Below, in pieces: positions 47,800-60,831 of a stretch of DNA of 64,000 nt. Origin of the DNA: Acanthaster planci (Eukaryota > Echinodermata > Asteroidea > Valvatida > Acanthasteridae); NCBI RefSeq assembly GCF_001949145.1, contig NW_019091556.1:217405-281404 (forward strand), given 5' to 3'. Each line of letters begins with the position of its first letter. Positions within the stretch are counted from its first letter, which is position 1. Below the pieces are notes generated by a model. It ran no database searches. It had not been told where the DNA came from and saw nothing but the letters and a program-made list of their open reading frames with translations. A program made the translations under genes and the position numbers.

Positions 47800-50700
47800 T
47801 ACAACACCATTTCTGAAGATTTTTCGACGAAATCTTCTTTAATTCTCTACATCACAGATACGAGAATTTGGAGCACTGGTATGCTGTGTTTGTTTTGTAT
47901 GAATAGGAGACAGCGTCAGTTTCGGCTCAAAGGGGCCATTTACGGCAACACAGGAATCGTCTCATTGAAAAGGTCTACTCTATTCCATTAAGACTCAGTG
48001 CCGTCTTGTGTAAGGACTTGTCCAAACTCGATATTGCTTGCTGTGCGATGGTGATAGGATTGCTAACGATATCATTGGCAAAGTAAAAAGACCTCAGTGT
48101 TTCAGTGGCAATTGCCCAAGAAAAGCATTACGATCGCAAACACAAAAAGTATTTCAAGTGAACAAAAGCGACCAGTTCTGTCTCGCTTTTCCACCCGAGC
48201 ACAGCAAAGAAACTGACAAAATGAAGCCATTTAAGATAGGTCATGGTAGATCTATCAAATCCCATCAACTCACAACTCAGCGACCACCGACAGTATCAAG
48301 TTCCCGCCCATTCACTATAAGCTAAACAGCTCACGAGAACCAGTCATTGTTGCTAGGTAATTGCAACGCCCTCAACGGTCTGTGGAAGAAATGATTACAT
48401 AATATAAAGATGGCGAGTCATCGCTAACTGTAACAGATAACCAAGACATGAAGAAAATGCTAGTGTTCTCCAAGGAAATTATCGATACCCTTATATCGAT
48501 TGCTTTCCCCTTTCTCATTGGTCTAACAGTTTTAATCATCCAGCCCTACCTTACCCAGTCCTAAATATCCTCTGACAGACGTAGAGCTTCAAGGTTGACA
48601 GCAAGGGGAACGACCGCGATCCTTTTCAAAACCCCCACGACAAGAGTGTCACTTGGCAAGCCAATCCATTCATCCCAGCCCCACTAGGAGATTGATCCCC
48701 TACCCGGCTTTTGTGAGCCCCCGTCGACCGACAATACGGCTAATCTAACGGAGGGCTGACCCCCAAGTCGCTCGCTCAATACCCCTGCCCCGGAGTGCCT
48801 CCGACTAATGTGCTATTGTTTCAGTCAATCGACCATGGGTCTTTTTGTCCACCCACCTCCTAGGGGATTATCTGCTTTTTTAACCGTCAAGGAAGTCTCC
48901 CCTCATCTTTAGGGTCTTTTTTTCATTGCAATACTTTTACTGGTTTATTTGTTCATCGGATCGAGATGAGGTTTTTTTTTTTGTAGGGATTGGACAGAAG
49001 CCATCTTGGGTAGCCTCGCTTACTCAATAGCAGTTTCAGAGTTGAAGGTATTTCGGTTTCCATTGTACTAGAGTAAATTATCTTCCATCTCCTGGATCTC
49101 CTGTCAGATCAAGAGGGTGGGTAAACTAAAGGGACTGAAGACAGTCAGTAATTGGCAGCTTTCACTCCATTTCTAACTTATTTAAGTTCCTAGAGCGCCG
49201 GAATGAAACCTACAAAAAGTACAGCATAAAGTACACAGACCTAACAACTATGAAGACATAAAGAGGTACCCCACCTACATTCAGCAGGAAACGCGAGAGA
49301 TCGAAAACGTAGCTTCAGAAGGACTGTCCATTATATTCATATACCTCAAAACAGCATATTTCTAAACACATAGCGTCCAACAAAAGTGTTTGAACTTGCT
49401 ATAGGTATAGATTTTATGGCAAAATGGTCTAATAAATTGTAACAACAAGCGAGTATCTGATCTGACAATCTATTTGCCTCAGAATTTCAAAAGCTTCTCT
49501 TCTGGATCGTCCATCGCCATTGGGTAAATCAACCTGTTGCACTTTTCAACACAGGTCATCACTTCTGCGTCCATGTAAGTACCCCTTGGGGTACTTTGAG
49601 CTCTTCGCTCTCCCAATAGGACACCACATTTTACCCATGACAACATCCCCTATACATCACCACAAGGGATGTCAGTCGCCCCTGCGAACAAAAGAGAAGA
49701 GGTTTCTTCATTGATTCATCGAGCCCTCGTCTCAGAGCTTCAATCACCAGGAACGGATCACAGTATCTGCTACACAATGTGATCCCGGACTACCGCCAAC
49801 AATTGGTTAATTACCTCTTAAATCCACAGGACAGAAGGTGTATTCCATCGGCCGAAAGTGACAGTTTATGTTGGGAAGTATAGAATACGGCCGGCGTGTT
49901 TGTAGAGCTTTCCTTTCAGGTGTTCTTGTCAATTGTATTTTGGCTTGATCAACCAAAATTCTTTGGGAATTACCGTAAATTCTTACATTCGTTGTCCATA
50001 CTAAGAGAATAAAAAATTCAAAACAGCTTTCCCAAGCATTTACAACTCACATGCTTTGTATTTCCTTTTCTTCCTTTTTTGTTGTTGTTGCTTTTTTTTC
50101 AAATTCAGCTCTATCATTTTTGTATTTTTGCCTTATGTCAGGCATCTCAGTGAGAAAGGATGATGGCAAATCACGAATGAAACATTAACCAAAAGACGTC
50201 AGGAGGCTGTAGGCCTATCTGGGTGTGTTTATCACTAAAATCTCTTTTTAGACTGTTGCCCGGTGAGTTCATGAAATCTTATTTCAATTAAATGTATCGC
50301 TTTGAAGGTCGAAGGAATTTATCACAGAAGAACGCACAGACAGGCGAACTTGAACTCCCAATATCGGGAGCTCAAATCCACCGGCAATTTGAAAGTAATT
50401 GGCTCAAGACGAACTGTCAAAATCCTCCTCGCCAATCTCTCGCGTCACGCCGAGCCAATGTCCCCGAATTACCGGGGCAAAATGTGCGGCTGTATACCTC
50501 TACTTGCTTCATCTTCCCTCTCTCAATAAAAGACGATTTGAAGTGTCCAATAAACCGAGCCATCACTCGGTGTTATCCCTACAGGTGAGGCGCCGAGCCA
50601 AGGTCTCGGCCGTGCCTCCATAATCTAATAGCCCGGTGGATTAGCTCAATAAACCCAGCGGCCCGTCAGCTCCAAAACCCGCCAGAGTTCAGAAGAACTC

Positions 50701-53700
50701 GGAAGAAGAAGAGAAAACACCCTCCAGAACGCGTGATATCGATCCGCCAAACCAAAGCTGCGAAAACAATAAGATATCGCTAATTATGAACTAACAGACA
50801 GAAATCTACGCTGGCACGGGCATAAGGGCGCCGAAAAACAAGTGCGGAAAAACACCAATGCACTTTCCACCCAAATTTTAGGATTTAAATTTCTGGTGAA
50901 ATATATTTTGGTACATACTGACAGTATGGATGTGAGAAGGTCGGGAATGATAACTGGCAGAAATCTAATTGACGTAAGAATGAGAGAAAACGATTGAAGT
51001 CTAGATGTGAAAAAAAAGAATGAACACCAAGAGAAGACGAAGATAAAAAGGTTTTATAGTGGTTAAGGGTAAGCAAAGTAGAAGCTGATTTGGAACTTGA
51101 AGTAGGCCTAGAGAGTAACGACGTTCAGTGATATTGAACGCAGAGAGAAGCATCATACCGGATATGAAATCGTCACTAGACACACCACGGAGGACGGAAC
51201 ACACTGACGAGCAACCAACTGAAAGTAAACAACAAAACCGGGCAAGCAATCAAGGTGCATAAAGGAAAAGGCTAGAGTCGTGGGTTCCGCGAATAAGTCT
51301 CAAACGGACCAGTTTCGTCTTCACTTTAAATTAATCTACCAAAGAAGAGATGAATCGAGAACTTGCCGAAAAGCGGACAGAGAAGATGTTCTGAATGTTC
51401 TGACACGACAATCTGGTTTGGACAAGGTTCATGTACGGTGCGGACTCGACGCGGGCCCGACTTGAATTCCCTCCCCTCGCCGCCTTGTCCAGCTGTCAGT
51501 TTCAGACTGGGCACGGAACAAACCGGCCAAATTTGGGTTTAAAACCCGTGAAAATGGTTCAATTCGGATTAGTTCCGGCCGGGCTGCACCTCTGGGGGCT
51601 GCGATCAGTGCATACGGGAGTTAAAACGTGACTAATTTCCCGAGGGGAACTGTCAGTGTTGTGGACAAGCCAAAATACCTGCAAACGATCGTGACAACAA
51701 TCGAAACAAATCTGAAGCAACAGTGCTTTAAAAATAATGAATCTTAATGCCATGACGGTCCGTTATTGCAACACTGTCTTCTGCGTGTAGATAAAACTAC
51801 GGAGTAAACAAAAAAGGAGTTCAAAGCGGTTGAAATCACTCTAAATATGTACATAATTCCCAATCCCGTCTAAACTCATACCAATCTCTTGGGCACGAGC
51901 AAGAAATGCCCACTGGTTATGATTGGTCCTCCCTCCTGCTGAGATTGCCGGGTCTCAAATGGCCTAAGCGTCACCACCAGGGTAGTAAGATGTGGCCCCA
52001 GGGTTCTTACAGCGCGTGGAGCCCGTCCCAAGTACTCTAACAACCTAAATGAAGCAAAATCGATACGAAATCTTGCCAAAGTCCATTACTGTCCTCAGAT
52101 GAGATTTTTTTTTCTTTCACAGTGATGCTCTTCCCCCCTCTGTTCTGAGCAGGTTTTTTAAAATGCGGCAATCTTGAACACACGCACACTGTCCTGACAG
52201 AAAAGAAAGTAGGCTTGCAGACGAGTGTCTCATTTTATTTTCCCAGGCATGCCAAACCCCTCTCAGTCCGGTTAAAAGGTGGAAAGTAATCGGTAAAAGT
52301 GCATCAAAAATGGCGCAATGGTCAACATTTTTGGTAATCGGCGGGCCATGGATAAAAGAGTAGACAGAGCGGCAGTGGAACAGACAGCGTACTTCGTTCC
52401 AAATCTCTCAACTATGAACGCACTTAACTCAGTCGCGTTCACACAGTAAAGTGGGCCATGTACATTACATAAGCCCCACTTGGAAAACTGTCAAGCCCCG
52501 CCCATACACAAGCATAAAAGTGCAAAGAACTACAAGGCGAGACAATATCCTATTAGATGCAGCATTTCTTTCCTGACAACCGCATTTGCCGGATTCTTTA
52601 GTCTTAAAGTTGATAAGAGGAATCCCGAAGTTTTGCAGAGCTATAACTATACCTCTGAGCAAATCGGAATAAGAGTCGAAGTACAATGGTTGATTATTTC
52701 AATGTAAAGAGGAACTGATTCACCTACCGAAAATTTTGCTTCAAAATGAAACTATTTACGATCCCTACGACTTGGGGCTATTTATCCACAGAAAGTTTCT
52801 TAAAAGTGGAGTCTAAATGCCCGCCTCCGGATCCTCTGTATACCGAGGACCCGTCCCCGTCACAAAGTCGACCTTGATGAGGTCTTCGCTCTTCACTCTG
52901 TCGGTTCTTAAACAACAAATAGATCCCCGGAGTATAATTTGTTCGTGATGTCAACGCGGGTCTGTATTTAGCTAGATCTTCAATCGGGTCTAAGAAAATG
53001 AACCTGTGTCGCTTGGCACGCGAAGTCCCAGTCACCGGCCGGGCCAGCACCGTCAATTTCTCTGCTGTTCTGCTATGGATTCATTCCAAATAGAATGATA
53101 GATCAACTCGAGTGAAAGATCTCCCTGCTAGCTGCTCACTATCATCCCGACATCATGGTGCTGCTGCGTGCTCGATTTACTCCGTGAGGAAGTTGAACAT
53201 CGTGTTGCACTGACTCTCTGATGAGCATAGGGATGTAACAAGTTTGCCAAGAGCTTGATCGCACGTTATCAAAGCTACACGCTCTATCCATCAGCTTCAT
53301 AGCATAACAGCCTCAGATCCTCCAATACACACAAAAAGACTGATGATTGGTTATGTACGATTATACACGCGCGTTTCATTTGAGGGTAAACGCAGTACGG
53401 CGCGTTCCGGGCACACCTTACACTGTTATTTCATCAACAGCAGAGAGCTGCAGACCTTATGTGTTGATAACCAGACATTTTCAGGGTCGCACTCTATAGA
53501 TTTTTGCTCGCGGCGGCGCAATCTTCCCCTTCTTGCCTTGTCCATTTGACCACAGATTCTAATTATTAAGGTTCTGGTTTGAACATATTGAGGGAAAACA
53601 ATCTGCAGTTTTCCTTGCAATTTAAAAAAAATCAAATTTGATGGAGATTGGTGCAAAACCTGCGAGGAAAATGAAGACACAAACAGATTTGTGTCTCAGG

Positions 53701-54780
53701 TGCAAAGGGTTGACGATTCTGAAAATGGAAGGAATCTCAGCAATTTCGAATGATAAATTTCATTTACCACCCCTTTGAAGGCAACCAGAAAGGATGACAA
53801 TTCAATAACCCAAGAAACTCTCAGCAGGAAACGTAACTATATTTGATTACATTTTAACAAAACTGCATCTGTTATGAATCTCAAGCTTGTTTGTGGCTGG
53901 GCAATTTGTGGACCGAGTAGAGTGGGATATGAAATGTGATTACAGAACCTTATCCTCATCTTTAAAAACCATCGGGGCAGATAAGATCAGGATCCTTTAA
54001 ACATTTAGAGACAGGTTTGCAGAGGACCCTCGGCTTCGGCTATAGGAAGATTAATGGACAATCGATACAATTCATCAGACGATGGAAACGAAAGTTTCCA
54101 ACTATTTCAAGTACACGTTCAAAACTATATCCACAAAATGCTCTTTAAAGAGTCTTTAGTCCTACTGGACCACCAATTTCTACGCCTCACTTGCTCCATC
54201 CGGAGGTAAAACTGGTTCCTTGCCCCAGATTTTGGTCAGTGGTTGGCTTTATTTCTGCCCGGAATTAAACCCGATTGTGGTTTGGCCATATCGCCTCCGA
54301 TATTGAAAATCACTTCCTTTGCCCCAGGTCAGCGGATGCGATTATAAACTGATTACAAAATTGCCTCAGACTGTCATGTGCAAAGTGTAGGATGCATTCA
54401 AAATCGAAACAACGACCACTGAAAGCGAGATTTCGGCGAATTCATCTGCATGCTTTTCGACTGCCAACAGTGAAAGTCCTCCTAGATTGAATAGATCAAG
54501 AAACCAACCATCTCCGTCAATGGACGCTGGGGGCGCTGTTATATTTCGTTGGTTCCCTTGAGAAACGTGACAGTACTATCGTCTTCTTTACAACGCTACG
54601 GATATAGCACATTAACTGATGCAGAAAAAATGTAAGCTAGAATTGTTATTGTCGTTTTCTGTACATAACACTGCTTTTTTATATGAAAAGACTTAGGGGA
54701 GAAAACTTATTCAATTTAAGGGGAATGCCCTTATATTAAGCTGTGTATAATTGGTGCTAGGCCCATTGAGGTTTGAGGAG
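47800..54780. other. Non-coding stretch, no gene recognised
   Basis: Mixed DNA. TATCGATA at 48480-48487 is followed by TATCGAT about seven bases later, forming a small palindrome. All three plus frames are open across much of 50302-50588 without any recognisable product. GC-richer patches occur near 48640-48840 and 51460-51610. The frame at 48038-48325 (95 codons) has no known domain. A GGGGGCGCTG string (CTCF-like core) lies near 54530. Confidence 0.45.
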
Positions 54781-54817
54781 CAAGGCTATTGTTAAACGAA
54801 AGTGTACGTAGGGCGTT

Positions 54818-54955
54818 TTAACTACATCGGGGTAATTCCAGAAATTAAGGGTCCATTGTCTTTCGTGGCCCTGTCGCATCCGACATATGATTCTGTAAGT
54901 TCAGAACACATTTTCTAATTTCCAAGAGTGATGACTCAATGCAAATTACCTGTCA
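54818..54955 (+). repeat. Dispersed repeat, copy B, truncated by the gap
   Basis: Aligns with 11663-11800 from about 54842 onward, ending where the N run begins, so its right edge is missing. The conserved parts include CATATGATTCTGTAAGTTCAG and CTCAATGCAAATTAC, the latter with the octamer ATGCAAAT. Same orientation as copy A. Family not identified. Confidence 0.72.
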
Positions 54956-55038
54956 NNNNNNNNNNNNNNNNNNNNNNNNNNNNNNNNNNNNNNNNNNNNN
55001 NNNNNNNNNNNNNNNNNNNNNNNNNNNNNNNNNNNNNN
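54956..55038. other. Assembly gap (83 N)
   Basis: An unbroken run of 83 undetermined bases. It begins directly after the octamer-containing end of repeat copy B, so an assembler stalling at a repeat is a natural explanation. True length unknown. Confidence 0.99.
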
Positions 55039-55252
55039 TATCATCCTTTTGGACCCCTGTTTTCTAGAATTATCCATTAAGATTTCTTAGCTTCAGCCAA
55101 ACTGCACGAGTTACAAATGTCAACTTTGAGGATTTGTTTTTATTGTGCCGTACTCGTTTCAGTTTCTATTGATAAGCGGTAAAAAGCCAACTATTAATAT
55201 TATTCTCGCTAATTCTATTGGGCACATTTATGTCATCTTTTATATGATCGCC

Positions 55253-55550
55253 ATTAATTAAATATTTGCATCCCCCCACATATAATCATTTTACTCAGTT
55301 TCTTTTCATCCTGAGAGGGAAACTTACGTCAGGTCGAAAGTCTTTTTTGTCCCTGATTTTATTAACGCCTGTCGGTGTTAATTGGCGCGTACTCGAGTCA
55401 CATGAAGTGCGGGACGCTTTGCCGCTTCATTCGGTACAGACAGTACCGCAGCGCCGCCGCTAAACCACTGCCGACACGGGGGTCAATTTTGCCGGGGCAG
55501 CGTTTCCCTGCCGCCGCGCTGTCGCCAAGGGTATGGGAAAATCTGCTCAA
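55253..55550. promoter_or_regulatory. Candidate regulatory block: homeodomain plus octamer motif and CpG islet
   Basis: ATTAATTAAAT is followed without a break by ATTTGCAT (55265-55272), placing a homeodomain-type core next to a perfect POU octamer. From about 55380 to 55550 the DNA becomes CpG-rich (GCAGCGCCGCCGCT and similar). It carries two small inverted repeats: CGGTAC/GTACCG at 55432-55448 and an imperfect ATGAAG...CTTCAT pair at 55402-55430. A further ATAATTAATTA lies near 55616. Cis-regulatory function is inferred from motif density only. Confidence 0.3.
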
Positions 55551-55669
55551 TGGATAGGGTTTTTTTTATTTACCGCAAACCCCGGGGCTTATGAGGAGTC
55601 TGTCTTACGGTTACGATAATTAATTACATTATTTTCTTGAGGATTTTTCCCATTCGCTGCATGGAGACA

Positions 55670-57840
55670 CTACACGGACGGTTGTAGCTAGAAAAAAGTG
55701 CTATTTGGAAATCGTGTTGCGGTTTAAAGTGCGTACTTTTATTGGTATGTAAATAAGAGGAAATCTGAACTTTTCATTGAGCGATCTATTCCTCAGATAA
55801 GGTTTCAGTTTTGAGAAACAAAAAATTTAAAACGACAGTAAACTTTTTTGACAGTGCTAATTTTGAACTATGTCGTGGTCATTCTAAATGAATTGAACGA
55901 TTTCGGAAGAAGCCTTGAGTTTGCTAACTAGAAATAAAATGTCTTCATTTTAACTGTCTCCATTCATTCATGTGCAATTTGAAGCACATTTCTGACATGG
56001 CCTTTTCTGTAGTCCCCATCGGAAGCAACCAAATTGTCTTTCATTTCCTTCTGACATGACATGGATTGAAAATCAGGAATGCGTTTTCCCAAATGCAAAT
56101 AGTTTGTCCAGCATCGCCTTGTCTTAAAAAATGGTATCAAAAGCCAGCACGTGAGCAAATAGAAAAAGGCTGCCAACTTTTTTCCCCGAAGAAATTGAGA
56201 CACAAACGCAATTTCAACGTACAGAGCGCTTATGTCAGAGCATGACAGCGCTTGGTTAACCCTAAATCTGTCTCTCCAACAGTTCAAGAACAATCATCAA
56301 GTCCCAACTGTTTTTCAATTGGCCCTTGCTTAATTCAGCGCAAACCTTCGGCGAAAACAGAGGGAGAAAATAGACCCTAAATTTCAAGACTGCAGATCTT
56401 TTTTCGTCCCTTACCCAGGGAACATGGATATTGAAAAGATCCGTAACACAACATCCTACATTACGCTGATCGTAGCTGTGCGCCGTTTCACAGCGCGGTG
56501 TTCATTTGATTGTCATTGAACAGCGAGATTGGAAGGACCATGCAAGCGTGAAGCTGCATCGCCGAGATTAAATCGCTACGAACCGGGGCGGTACGATCAC
56601 ACGGACCCGCTCAACTATCCCCGGGCCGCTCGTACTACTAACGAGCCTCCGTGCCAATATGATTGAATCCCATCACGTGGGGGCCAGTGGGATGTCTTGA
56701 CGTCATCATTGTGATCAGGTTGAAGGTCAGTTCAAGTGTAAAGCCAGGTAACCTGACCGACGAATAATGAACTTGAAGTAAATGGTGGTGCGGCACCAGA
56801 CCTAATGATACATCTGTCAAGATTCTTACTACAAATTAGAAACGACATCAGGAAACAGACTAGAAGAAAAACAGACAGTAACAGCATCCTAGACAAAATA
56901 AAGAATGTATGAGAGGGTGAGGAACTCGACGTCGAGAAATATAAATTGAAAAAGGGTAAAACCTTATTTATGAAATACAGACGTGATGAAAAAGAACCAC
57001 AACAATTTTTTAAAACAATTCTTTCAATTCAAAGATGATTGGGCATGAAAACCTTGAGCCAATTCCAACGCATATATTCTGCGTGAGTTTATCACGGTAC
57101 ATCCAGAAACTTGTTGGATAGCTAGCTCTGTCTGCAAAATAACTTTGACCCCAACTTTTTTTCGACTACCGGTATTAACTAAATATATTGTATTTGTGAA
57201 GCTCGTGGCGTCTCAAGGTCGGCCAACCGGAGCTTGGTGCTGCCGAAGAATAGCTGGCCCTAACCACAGGATTTACTATTGTCCTGGGGCACTTTGATCG
57301 CCGAACTATTGCCCAAGGGGGAACAGCACAGAAACTTGATTTGTTGACATAAAAGCGGAAAAATATTAATACAACGTACTGATTGGAATATGCATTTCAT
57401 AGAACGCTGTGAAAAACAAATATACATTCAGATTTTCGAAGAAACACCGAGGAAGGGTACGTATTTATTATTTTTTTAATCTAACTAAACATGTCTGATT
57501 TTCACTGTAATTAAACAAATATTGCCCCCCCCAATAATTTGGTTGAACATTCCCAAATGATCAGGGCATTTTAAGCATAATTTATCCTCACCTTTAAGAG
57601 CGAAACTTCTATTATGAACAATTTAAGCATTTGAAAACAACACGGAGAATGGCCATATATCTGCTGAAACAGCACAACTTGCAATTGCAGCCGAACGTGA
57701 ATTCAGCGCAAAAACGAGAAGTGTTTGGTTCAGAATGGACGGCGTTTTCCTCGGTTGATAATTCTTGGGGACATCGGGGTATGCTGTGTCAGCCAAAATA
57801 TGGTAATTTGGGGTAGCGGAAGGACCTTTGAGAAATTGCC
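55670..57840. other. Non-coding stretch with a CpG-rich patch
   Basis: About 56460-56660 is CpG-rich and contains no recognisable frame. An ATGCAAAT octamer lies near 56091. The 109-codon minus frame at 55964-56293 has no known domain. A C6 run occurs near 57525. Nothing else supported. Confidence 0.45.
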
Positions 57841-57854
57841 GCCAATTAGTGCCA

Positions 57855-57915
57855 ACAAGCTGCCGCCAAACCTAGACCAATAATCTGTTTACTCAAAGCC
57901 CTGGATTACATTTAT
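57855..57915 (+). repeat. Local direct repeat, copy 1
   Basis: ATCTGTTTACTCAAAGCCC and the following GGATTACATT (57883-57912) recur with a few changes 223 bases downstream. Weaker similarity extends to the left (CGCCAAACCTAGACCA against CGCCACATTTGCCACT). Just upstream GCCGCCAA is itself repeated. Probably an old local duplication. Confidence 0.55.
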
Positions 57916-58088
57916 TACAACTTTAGGGCCTATGGATTATTGGTTGTTCATTTTACAAAATCCTTTCTCTCTGGACTTTCTAGAGACAAGCCTTTGTTTC
58001 CCTTCTGCCCCTGAGACCAACACGCGGCCTTTATTTGCCAAGAGGTCTTTCGTGTTCGACCGTTCGGGACAATTAAAATTTAATCCGA

Positions 58089-58138
58089 CGCCACATTTGC
58101 CACTGATCTGTTTTTCTAAGCCCAGGATTACATTAAAA
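58089..58138 (+). repeat. Local direct repeat, copy 2
   Basis: ATCTGTTTTTCTAAGCCCA and GGATTACATT (58106-58134) match copy 1 at 57883-57912 at about 85% identity with one indel. The frame of the small ORF spanning it is not preserved between copies, so coding duplication is unlikely. Confidence 0.55.
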
Positions 58139-58199
58139 AGGTCATGTAGTTTTTGGCCGCGGGATTTTTGCCTCTCGGAGGTCGAATTTCCGTTTGCAA

Positions 58200-60150
58200 A
58201 CTGAAGGCATTATGCATTGTTTCTGCTCCTGCCGCGCATTGTGCTATACTTACGACAATTGTCCGTCGTACAGCTCGCCAGCTCGATTTTCAACTGTGCC
58301 GCGCTTTTGAATTTGTACACAAACTGTTGGTTACACTCTGCTCGTTTACAGAGGCACTTGTGGTTTATCGAGATCGGCAAAAAATGAAAGGTTCGTGTTT
58401 TTTCAATCCGGAAATGCTGACCACCAATTCTGGGGCTAGAAGTATGACCTTTTCATGACCTGCAACGATTCTTTGATTGAGATAGTACTTTTACTCGAAT
58501 CTAACAGTACATGCGAGCAGCCGAACCTTCGAAGAATTGGTAAATTCTTTATCTGAACAAAAAAATCACTTCCCTGAAATGAAATCAAAGATTTGTCAGA
58601 GAAATGTACACTGCGTAATACCTGTCAGACAACTGAATCGGATATGCGATCAACCCTTGGCACTGAATTGCCATGTTCGGGCAGCAGAGACCAAAACAGG
58701 TCGCTACGGCTGCAGTTACGTCTAATGTCAGCTTGGGCATTCTGCAACCTGGAAAGACCACAAGTTATGCCCGCCACCTATTGAGCTAAAATGTGAAGAT
58801 TATGGTATAATTTTGGCTTTCACGTAAGGCAACCTTTAAACAAAAAAACTTGCCAGCACCGTCTCTGTGTCCACCACATCAAGCTAGAGACTTGTGCATG
58901 ATGAAGTTGGAGGTTAACAATGGCAGACATGATCGAAAGAGGGCGCTCTGAATATAAAAAAGTGCACTTGCTTGAAATAAAAAACCCCAAAACGCCAACT
59001 CCCGAGGTCTTAGAATTTTTGTGTTTTGCTTAGTGGAGCATATTTTCTTGGTCAACCTTTGCGGTTCTTCTTTTGGCGCTAGGCTGTCCGCAATAATCCG
59101 GAAGTGGTTCATCTACATATTACGCCATCTTGAATGGCATGAACTTGGCGCTGAACTATTGGGTATTATTATGACAATCAAAACGGCACAGAGGGTATTT
59201 ATACCGCCTGGGGGCGTGGTGGCGATTGTGGGGGAACCGGCGTGAAAGACTGGATTTCCACGAAGCGTACGGTGCACCGCACTCCCTCTTCTATCTACGA
59301 GAAAGGATGAAATGGACGCCTGAATTTCATTGCTCTTAGACAAGCATGACTTTTGTTTCATGTTTATCGAATAGGCCTATTGGCGGCAAGGATTGAGTCC
59401 AAAACCGTGTGAATAATATGTTAACATATAGCAAAGCAGATGTCTGTTGGAGACTTGACATACAGTAAGGGTAAAGGCCCAAGTATCTTTCAGATGCTAC
59501 AGGATAGCGATGGCGCTCTATCCGCATTCATGATGAAGGGCACAACACATATCGTCCCAAACATCTACCAATGCCGGAATGTCAGAGCCTTGTATCAATC
59601 AGATTGGGAGAAAACCGCAAAGCGGTTGTAACCGTCAAGTTACCAGACGAATTAAGTCAAAGCAGTTTCAACAATCTACGGCACGGATCGCAACGTTCCT
59701 TGCACGATGACTAAGAACGACAGCGTCGACATAAGCAACCCAGCCGCTGCGTAAAACTTATTTATGAGGTTCTCAAAAGGAAACTTCCAATCTTTTAATT
59801 TGTACACAAAGCTTCTTGTTAATGACGCCGGATTAAAACAAAGACTACAGGTGATGAAAGTATAATGACCTGACACGTGAAAACACACAAGGTCTCGCAG
59901 AAATCTCATGAAATTTTCAGCATTATAACAGAAAATGTCGATGAAGGAATTGGAATTTGCTGGTAACTGGCGGCGAGGAAACAAGGGGACGACGCACAAA
60001 TGGATTTTTCTTAATAGTTGGTTTAATTCCGGGGGAATCGTGGAAAACCAATGTTCATGGCGATTTTGTCGCCCAGGGCTGGTAGATGGGCCCGCTGCCT
60101 CTGTACATATGTGAGATGTGAACTTGGAGTTGAATGCTATAGAGCAACCG
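58200..60150. other. Non-coding stretch, no gene recognised
   Basis: Includes most of the 179-codon minus-strand frame at 59676-60215, the second longest in the window. It starts within a GC-rich patch, shows no recognisable domain, and ends with a hydrophobic stretch (GLLMSTLSFLVIV). I do not call it a gene without homology. A GAGGGCGCTC string lies near 58939. Confidence 0.45.
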
Positions 60151-60159
60151 CTTTGCCTA

Positions 60160-60330
60160 GCGCAAGGAGACAGACTCCGCGGCGCCGAATTAGTGCCGCT
60201 AGGCTGACCAGGCACGGGCCCTGGGGGCAGGCCGGGACGGAGCTGCTTTTTCCTCCCCGTCTCCGTCCGGAGCTAGGCGCGCTCGATCTGCTTAGCTGCG
60301 CCGGTGCTTTCCTTCGGACGGGTCTTTATA
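60160..60330. other. CpG islet
   Basis: Roughly 18 CpGs in 160 bases, with cores such as CCGCGGCGCCG and CGGACGGG, sharply different from flanking DNA. Overlapping frames on both strands are open, as expected from GC content. No TATA box or Inr-like start is clear. A promoter or other unmethylated regulatory element is possible. Confidence 0.45.
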
Positions 60331-60661
60331 CCGGTACCTATCCCATAATGGCGTTTGAGGGTCCATTCTTTCCCGGGAAAACCTAATGGGTTTCTGAGCA
60401 GCAAAGCAAATATATGATGTCATCAAAGAAAAAGGTGAGAAACCCAGATGTGTGAGCGAAATGAAAGTAACTGCTTACGAAGGTAATTAGGAATGCAAAT
60501 AAGGCGTTTTTCGGATCCCTTTTTCAGCGTTACGGTACGAACGCAGTCCTTCAGCGTCTAGAGGCGACAGTCGAGGAGGGTAACCAATTATCTTTTATGA
60601 TGAGACAGAGAAGAACATTACTAACTCTTAGGAAACCTCACGAAACGAGGGAAAAATCAGC

Positions 60662-60742
60662 CTTGGCAAGAGTCGAACCAGGGTCTCCAGAGAGCAAGGT
60701 ACAAAGACAGCACGACAACACTGGCCCATCAGCCACTACATA
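60662..60742 (-). mobile_element. tRNA-derived SINE-like head
   Basis: Read on the minus strand, a B-box-like GGTTCGACTCT (plus-strand 60669-60679) is preceded by CTGGAGACCCT. About 40 bases further upstream lies an A-box-like TGGGCCAGTG (plus-strand about 60719-60730). Spacing and order match the internal RNA polymerase III promoter of tRNA-derived SINEs. The cloverleaf arms do not pair cleanly and no CCA-compatible acceptor stem is visible, so it is not a functional tRNA. The body and tail could not be delimited; the MITE copy begins 90 bases to the right. Confidence 0.45.
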
Positions 60743-60831
60743 CTTCTCACACGCATGCATCTTCTCAGAAAAAAACAAGGAAGCAAAACGTGCGGTTTGG
60801 AACGTCGGAGATTTCTTTGGTGATTTCAATA

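Noticed and set aside
50292-50623. All three plus-strand frames largely open
   Set aside because: Caused by low local density of TAA/TAG/TGA; none of the three peptides is recognisable.
58009-58020. CCCTGAGACC, a miR-125-like seed
   Set aside because: The match stops after ten bases and no hairpin forms around it.
59676-60215. 179-codon minus-strand frame
   Set aside because: No domain recognised. It starts in a CpG islet and ends in a chance-like hydrophobic stretch, and no splice or promoter signal supports it.
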